Positions 59,439-64,000 of a stretch of DNA of 64,000 bases are shown here, piece by piece. Every line of letters starts with the position of its first letter. Within the stretch, counting starts at the first letter, position 1. This DNA is from Stenotrophomonas sp. 704A1. Lineage in GTDB: Bacteria > Pseudomonadota > Gammaproteobacteria > Xanthomonadales > Xanthomonadaceae. The notes below the pieces were generated by a model. That model was not told the origin of the DNA. It saw only the letters and a program-made list of their open reading frames with translations, and made no database searches. The position numbers were made by a program, and so were the translations under genes. The DNA is taken from the NCBI RefSeq assembly GCF_030549525.1, contig NZ_CP130831.1, forward strand, positions 1,265,501 to 1,329,500, in the 5' to 3' direction.

Positions 59439-60233
59439 TCAGCGCGAATGCCCGAACACCAGCTCGATCACGAACTGGCTGCCGAAGAACGCCAGCAACA
59501 GCAGCAGCATCGCGGTCAGCGTCCAGTGCACGGCCTTGGTGCCGCGCCAGCCGTAGCGGCGGCGACCGATCAGCAGCACGCCGAAGACGATCCACGACAG
59601 CACGCTGAGCACGGTCTTGTGCACCAGCTTCTGCGCCAGCAGGTCATCGACAAACAGCACGCCGGTGACCAGGGTCAGGGTGAGCAGCGCGAAGCCGACG
59701 GTGATCACCCGGAACAGCAGCGATTCCAGGTCGGCCAGCGGTGGCAGCGCACGCAGCCACGGACGGAATTCGCGGCGGCGCAAGGCGCGTTCCTGCAGCC
59801 ACAGCATGATCGCCAGCAGCGCGGCGATGCTCAGCGTGGCGTAGGCCAGCAGTGCCAGCCAGGCGTGGCTGGCCAGGCGCCAGCCCAGTACCTTGCTCGG
59901 TTCGTGGCCGTAGCCGTGGTAGACCAGCAGCAGCACCGCGGCCAGCGGGAACACCACCACGCCCAGGGCCGACATGCGCCCGCGCGCGCCGACCAGCGAG
60001 GTCAGCCAGGCCATGCCCAGGCCGACCAGCGACAGCGCGGCGAAGAAGTGCATGTCGGGCCCGCCGCTGGTGCGCATCGCCACCAGTACGTGGTAGCCGC
60101 CATGCAGCAGCATCGCCGGCAGCGCCGGCCACAGCCAGGCCGGCGAGTTCACCCCGTCGGTGCGGCCGAGCGCACGCACCAGCAGGACGCTGGCGGCCAG
60201 ATAGAGCAGGGCGGCGATGAGAACGATTGTCAT
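59439..60233 (-). CDS. CcsA/YpjD-like inner-membrane protein
   Basis: A 264-residue protein with about eight helices, resembling the cytochrome c assembly (CcsA/HemX/YpjD) family. Visible features are Trp-rich helix edges, a His in LLVYHGYGHEPSK and SHAWLALLAYATLSIAAL, and KLVHKTVLSVLSW near the C-terminus. These are the type of His and Trp residues used for haem contact, but the classic WWD motif is not clear. It is divergent from ffh with about 120 bases between. Exact role unknown. Confidence 0.85.
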   Translation of the reverse strand: MTIVLIAALLYLAASVLLVRALGRTDGVNSPAWLWPALPAMLLHGGYHVLVAMRTSGGPDMHFFAALSLVGLGMAWLTSLVGARGRMSALGVVVFPLAAVLLLVYHGYGHEPSKVLGWRLASHAWLALLAYATLSIAALLAIMLWLQERALRRREFRPWLRALPPLADLESLLFRVITVGFALLTLTLVTGVLFVDDLLAQKLVHKTVLSVLSWIVFGVLLIGRRRYGWRGTKAVHWTLTAMLLLLLAFFGSQFVIELVFGHSR

Positions 60234-60308
60234 CGTTGAAGTTTCGCATACCCCCGGGGTGCTGGCGACGGCCCGGGCGTCGCAGCCCGGGGAGCGCGGC
60301 GGACCCGT

Positions 60309-60314
60309 TATACT
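60309..60314 (+). promoter_or_regulatory. Candidate -10 box of ffh
   Basis: TATACT is 41 bases before the ffh ATG. No matching -35 hexamer is seen at 16-18 bases upstream, so confidence is low. Confidence 0.35.
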
Positions 60315-60355
60315 GTCTGCCTTATTGTCCCCCGCTTTCAGACAGGTTGCGCCGC

Positions 60356-61732
60356 ATGTTCGAGTCCCTGACCCAGCGCCTTTCCGGCACCATCGAGCGC
60401 CTGCGTGGCCGTGGCCGCCTGACCGAGGAGAACATCCGCGAGGCGACCCGTGAAGTGCGCATCGCCCTGCTTGAGGCCGACGTCGCGCTGCCGGTGGTGC
60501 AGGCCCTGATCGAGCGCATCAAGGTGCGCGCGGTCGGCCAGGAAGTGCTGAAGTCGCTGACCCCGGGCCAGGCCCTGATCAAGGTCGTGCGTGACGAGCT
60601 GACCTCGGTGATGGGCGCTGCTGCCAGCGACCTGAACCTCAACGTGCCGGCCCCGGCGATCATCCTGATGGCGGGCCTGCAGGGTGCGGGCAAGACCACC
60701 ACGGTCGGCAAGCTGGCCAAGCACCTGAAGGAAAAGCGCAAGAAGAAGGTGATGGTGGTGTCGGCCGACGTCTACCGTCCGGCCGCGATCGAGCAGCTGA
60801 AGACCCTGGCCGAGCAGGTCGGCGTGCTGTTCTTCCCGTCCAGTGCCGAGCAGAAGCCGGAAGCCATCGTCCGCGCCGCCATCGACGATGCGCGCAAGTC
60901 CTTCGTCGACGTGCTGCTGGTCGATACCGCCGGCCGCCTGGCCATCGACGAAGCGATGATGGCCGAGATCAAGGCCCTGCACGCTGCGGTGAATCCGGCC
61001 GAGACCCTGTTCGTGGTCGATGCCATGACCGGCCAGGACGCAGCCAACACCGCCAAGGCCTTCGGTGATGCGCTGCCGCTGACCGGCGTGGTGCTGACCA
61101 AGACCGACGGTGACGCCCGTGGCGGTGCCGCGCTGAGCGTGCGCTACATCACCGGCAAGCCGATCAAGTTCGTCGGCGTCAGCGAAAAGCCCGACGGCCT
61201 GGATGTGTTCCACCCGGACCGCATCGCCAGCCGCATCCTCGACATGGGCGACGTGCTGTCGCTGGTCGAGCAGGTCGAGCAGCAGGTCGACAAGGACAAG
61301 GCGCAGAAGCTGGCCGAGAAGGTCGCCAAGGGCAAGAAGTTCGACCTGAACGACATGCGCGACCAGCTCGAGCAGATGCAGAACATGGGCGGCATCGGTG
61401 GCCTGATGGACAAGCTGCCGGGCCTGGGCCAGATTCCCGAGCACCTCAAGGCGCAGGTCAGCCAGGGCAAGGAAGTGCCGCGCATGATCGCCATCATCAG
61501 CTCGATGACCAAGAAGGAACGGCGCAACCCGAACCTGCTCAACGGCTCGCGCCGCGCGCGCATCGCCCGCGGTTCGGGCGTGACCCCGGCCGACGTCAAC
61601 AAGCTCATGAAGCAGTACATGCAGATGGAAAAGATGATGAGCAAGATGGCCGGCGGCGGCATGAAGGGCATGATGCGCAGCATGAAGGGCATGATGGGCG
61701 CCATGGGCGGCCGTGGCATGCCGTTCCGTTGA
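60356..61732 (+). CDS. ffh: Signal recognition particle protein Ffh
   Basis: A 458-residue SRP54 GTPase that targets inner-membrane proteins with 4.5S RNA. N domain (~1-85), G domain with P-loop [14 protein letters not shown] and [14 protein letters not shown], and M domain with [30 protein letters not shown] and a Met-rich end ([12 protein letters not shown]) that binds signal sequences. The start at 60356 gives [11 protein letters not shown]; the open frame upstream is not SRP-like. Confidence 0.98.
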   Translation: MFESLTQRLSGTIERLRGRGRLTEENIREATREVRIALLEADVALPVVQALIERIKVRAVGQEVLKSLTPGQALIKVVRDELTSVMGAAASDLNLNVPAPAIILMAGLQGAGKTTTVGKLAKHLKEKRKKKVMVVSADVYRPAAIEQLKTLAEQVGVLFFPSSAEQKPEAIVRAAIDDARKSFVDVLLVDTAGRLAIDEAMMAEIKALHAAVNPAETLFVVDAMTGQDAANTAKAFGDALPLTGVVLTKTDGDARGGAALSVRYITGKPIKFVGVSEKPDGLDVFHPDRIASRILDMGDVLSLVEQVEQQVDKDKAQKLAEKVAKGKKFDLNDMRDQLEQMQNMGGIGGLMDKLPGLGQIPEHLKAQVSQGKEVPRMIAIISSMTKKERRNPNLLNGSRRARIARGSGVTPADVNKLMKQYMQMEKMMSKMAGGGMKGMMRSMKGMMGAMGGRGMPFR

Positions 61733-61823
61733 GTGCGCCGCGGGGCCGGTGCCGCTGGGCGTCCGACCCCGGTCACATGGACTGGCGTATGCTGGGCGAC
61801 GACTTCTTTCACAGGCAGGTCGC

Positions 61824-62900
61824 GTGAACGCATCGCCGATTCTTGAACGCGCCGACACCTTCTGTCGGCGTTTTTCATTGCAGGTTCCGATCCTGCTGGC
61901 ACCCATGGCCGGTGCGTGCCCGGTCCCGCTGTCGGCCGCGCTGGCCAATGCCGGCAGCATGGGCGCGATGGGTGCGGTGCTGTCGCCGGCTGCCGACATC
62001 GGGCGCTGGATGGATGATTTCCGGGCCGCCTCCGCCGGCCCAGCGCAGGTGAACCTGTGGCTGCCGGATCCGGCACCCGTTCGCGATGTCACCGCCGAAG
62101 CCGCCAGCCGCGCCTTCCTCGCTCAATGGGGCCCGGACGTGCCTGCCAGTGCCGCCGATGCCACGCCGGCTGATTTCGACGAACAGTTCGCTGCGTTGCT
62201 GGCCGCGCGCCCGGCCGTTGCCTCGACCATCATGGGCGTACTGTCGCCGCGTCACGTGCAGCAGTTGAAGGACGCCGGCATCGCCTGGATCGCCTGCGCG
62301 ACCACGCTGGCGGAAGCGCGCGCGGCGCAGGATGCCGGTGCCGACGCGGTGGTGGCGCAGGGCGCCGAAGCCGGTGGCCATCGTGGTGCATTCGACCCCA
62401 GCCTGGCCGAGCGCCAGCTGGTGGGTCTGTTCGCGCTGCTGCCGCGCCTGGCCGACCACCTGCAGATTCCGGTGATCGCCGCCGGTGGCATCGCCGATGG
62501 TCGCGGCATCGCGGCGGCGCTCACGCTGGGCGCCAGCGCGGTGCAGATCGGCACCGCCTTCCTGCGCACGCCGGAGGCGGCGATCGCCTCGGCCTGGGCC
62601 GATGGCCTGGCCGCAACCGAACCCGAAGATACCTGGCCGACCCGCGCCTTCAGTGGGCGTCTCGGCCGCGGCCTGGCCACGCCGTATGTGCGCGCCGCTG
62701 CCGCCGAGGGTGCGCCGGCGCCTCGCCCGTACCCGGTGCAGCGCGGCCTGACCGCGCCGATGCGCAAGCAGGCGGCGCAGGAAAACCGCTTGGCGGCGAT
62801 GCAGGCCTGGGCCGGGCAATCGGCGTGGATGGCGCCGGCAGCACCCGCCGCCGACGTGCTGCGCGACATGTGGCAACAGGCGCAGGCGCTGCTGCGATGA
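61824..62900 (+). CDS. Nitronate monooxygenase-type flavin oxidoreductase
   Basis: A 358-residue TIM-barrel FMN enzyme of the nitronate monooxygenase / 2-nitropropane dioxygenase family. FMN-binding features are APMAG near residue 29, [18 protein letters not shown] and [15 protein letters not shown] 61824 gives [11 protein letters not shown], and ~30 residues precede APMAG, as usual. A perfect intrinsic-terminator-like hairpin (61850-61875) lies inside codons ~9-17. The stop overlaps the next gene (ATGA). Confidence 0.88.
   Translation: MNASPILERADTFCRRFSLQVPILLAPMAGACPVPLSAALANAGSMGAMGAVLSPAADIGRWMDDFRAASAGPAQVNLWLPDPAPVRDVTAEAASRAFLAQWGPDVPASAADATPADFDEQFAALLAARPAVASTIMGVLSPRHVQQLKDAGIAWIACATTLAEARAAQDAGADAVVAQGAEAGGHRGAFDPSLAERQLVGLFALLPRLADHLQIPVIAAGGIADGRGIAAALTLGASAVQIGTAFLRTPEAAIASAWADGLAATEPEDTWPTRAFSGRLGRGLATPYVRAAAAEGAPAPRPYPVQRGLTAPMRKQAAQENRLAAMQAWAGQSAWMAPAAPAADVLRDMWQQAQALLR
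61850..61875 (+). terminator. Terminator-like hairpin inside the start of the flavoenzyme gene
   Basis: CGCCGACA-CCTTC-TGTCGGCG followed by TTTTTC. It has the form of a strong intrinsic terminator, 118 bases past the ffh stop and within the first 17 codons of the next gene. It could end ffh transcripts or act as an attenuator. Confidence 0.7.
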
Positions 62901-63679
62901 CGGTGACCTGCAATGGCCGGCCGGCGCAGGTGGACGATCTGCTGCCGGCGTTGGTCAACTACGGCCACTTCACCTCGATGCAGGTGCGTAGGCATGGCGT
63001 GCAGGGGCTGGATCTGCATCTGACGCGGCTGTCGCAGGCAACGCGCGAGCTGTTCGGCAGCGAACTGGATGTCGTGCAGGTGCAGGCCTGGATGGCGCAG
63101 GCGCTGCAGCAGGCAGGGCAGGGCGATGCCTCGTTGCGGGTGACGGTGTATTCGCGCCACTTCGATTTCCGCAATCCGCTGGCGGCCGTGCCGGTGGACG
63201 TGCTGGTGGCGGTGTCCGCGCCGGTGACGCTGACCGCCTCCAAGCGCGTTCGCAGCGTGACCTGGCAGCGTGAACTGCCGCAGATCAAGCATGTCGGCAC
63301 CTTCGGCCTGTTTGCCGAACGCCGTGCTGCGATGGCGGAAGGATTTGACGATGTGCTGTTCGTGACCGCCGATGGCGAGGTGAGTGAAGGCAGCACCTGG
63401 AACCTGGCCGTGCACGATGGTGACCGGCTGCTCTGGCCTCAGGCGTCGGCCCTGCGCGGGACCGCCGAAGCGCTGCTGAAGCAGCATTGGCCGGGGGCGC
63501 AGGCCACGCAGCCGTTGCGGCTGGCGGACCTGATAGGTATGAACGCCGCTTTTGCCTGCAACGCCAGCGGCCTGTGGGCGCTGGAGGCCATTGACGGGCA
63601 TGTCCTGCCCGGCTCGCAGGCCTTGGCTGAACAGGGAAGGGCGGTGCTTGCGAGTGTGCCGTGGCAGCCGCTTTCCTGA
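62897..63679 (+). CDS. Class IV aminotransferase family protein
   Basis: A 260-residue PLP-fold type IV enzyme (branched-chain aminotransferase / 4-amino-4-deoxychorismate lyase family). The likely PLP Lys is in [14 protein letters not shown], and the substrate-loop region is [11 protein letters not shown]. It overlaps the flavoenzyme gene by four bases (ATGA), so the two are co-translated. The GXGXF-like phosphate region is less clear. Whether it acts as PabC, an aminotransferase or something else cannot be fixed from the sequence. Confidence 0.85.
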   Translation: MTVTCNGRPAQVDDLLPALVNYGHFTSMQVRRHGVQGLDLHLTRLSQATRELFGSELDVVQVQAWMAQALQQAGQGDASLRVTVYSRHFDFRNPLAAVPVDVLVAVSAPVTLTASKRVRSVTWQRELPQIKHVGTFGLFAERRAAMAEGFDDVLFVTADGEVSEGSTWNLAVHDGDRLLWPQASALRGTAEALLKQHWPGAQATQPLRLADLIGMNAAFACNASGLWALEAIDGHVLPGSQALAEQGRAVLASVPWQPLS

Positions 63680-63742
63680 ACGGGGCGCGCGGGTTACCGG
63701 TCGCTGGGCATGACCCGGCGTTACCGTGGCAAGCCGTAATCG

Positions 63743-63766
63743 GTAGCGCCGGGCCATGCCCGGCGG
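63743..63766 (+). repeat. SMAG repeat monomer
   Basis: GTAGCGCCGGGCCATGCCCG, 63 bases past the aminotransferase stop. A degenerate reverse unit is just upstream (63705-63727, GGGCATGACCCGGCGTTACC). Confidence 0.8.
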
Positions 63767-63808
63767 ATGCCTCCGCAGCGCAGAACCCCTCAGGAGATCC
63801 AATCAGTC

Positions 63809-64000
63809 ATGGGCACGGTCACCGAGCAGCATCGTGCGGTAGCGATGCACGCAATCAAGATCATGGGCGGTGAGGGACGGCCCAAGGTCCAGGCCTTTCA
63901 CGATGATCATCGCCAGCGTTCGGTCGATATCCTCACGACGTTCAGCTCTCCGGAAGCAGGGCTGAAGTCCATCGCGTCCATCGGGCTGTCGGACTTTGTC
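63809..64000 (+). CDS. Unidentified protein, possibly SUFU-like (3' end cut off)
   Basis: The first 64 residues of a gene that runs off the window. CAGGAG precedes the ATG. The visible part reads ...KVQAFHDDHRQRSVDILTTF then SSPEAGLKSIASIGLSDF. The pattern of a buried aromatic/His start, SVDIL strand and an LKSIASIGLSD segment vaguely recalls suppressor-of-fused (SUFU) domains, many of which act as immunity proteins. This is a weak call. I cannot tell more without the rest. Confidence 0.45.
   Translation, partial: MGTVTEQHRAVAMHAIKIMGGEGRPKVQAFHDDHRQRSVDILTTFSSPEAGLKSIASIGLSDFV

Overview
This is a 64 kb piece of a high-GC gammaproteobacterial chromosome, most likely Stenotrophomonas (S. maltophilia group, Xanthomonadaceae). 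The reasons are strong GC bias in third codon positions, Xanthomonadaceae-type gene orders (minCDE, rplU-rpmA-obgE / rpsT / murJ-ribF-ileS-lspA-ispH), and about fifteen GTAG-headed palindromes between genes that match the SMAG repeats known from S. maltophilia. The species call is an inference from gene content, not from a search. Nearly all of the window is ordinary core chromosome. I see no prophage, insertion sequence, integrase or CRISPR array.

Layout. 1-8.5 kb: the 3' part of an S9 peptidase, a DUF819 membrane protein, an HExxH protein, a GNAT-minC-minD-minE cluster, and a two-component system. 8.7-17.8 kb: an SRPBCC protein, DUF423, a D,D-carboxypeptidase, a five-gene operon (SPFH, ribbon-helix-helix, DUF4177, hydrolase, PH-like), purT, an EEP nuclease and bpt. 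17.9-27.1 kb: an EF-hand protein, an ECF sigma factor fused to a membrane domain, tesB, an enoyl-CoA hydratase, a PCu(A)C copper chaperone, a tandem SMAG array, a thioesterase and uvrA. 27.3-36.7 kb: ribosomal proteins L21, L27 and S20, then obgE, murJ, ribF, ileS, lspA and ispH. 36.8-38.1 kb: a visibly AT-richer patch with a Sel1-like lipoprotein. 38.1-41.4 kb: an M61 peptidase and lysoplasmalogenase. 41.5-48.9 kb: a TonB receptor/FecR/FecI-type sigma cluster facing away from a large autotransporter. 49-55.2 kb: ldhA, tRNA-Thr(CGT), a VOC protein and cyoABCD. 55.3-64 kb: an MHYT-GGDEF-EAL protein, radA, a CcsA-like protein, ffh, a nitronate monooxygenase with a class IV aminotransferase, and a cut-off final gene.

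How genes work together. MinC, MinD and MinE place the septum. RibF, IleS, LspA and IspH form a tight conserved transcription unit. CyoABCD is a complete cytochrome bo3 quinol oxidase. The receptor, anti-sigma and sigma genes form a cell-surface-signalling module. The most unusual item is the divergent autotransporter: its exported passenger begins with what looks like a ClpP/COG3904-type fold carrying Cys-x-Ser-Ser-Cys and a downstream His. Next in interest are the SPFH/RHH operon with a perfect AT-rich operator-like palindrome, the membrane-anchored ECF sigma factor, the histidine-rich tails on three Cyo subunits, and a perfect terminator hairpin inside the start of a flavoenzyme gene.
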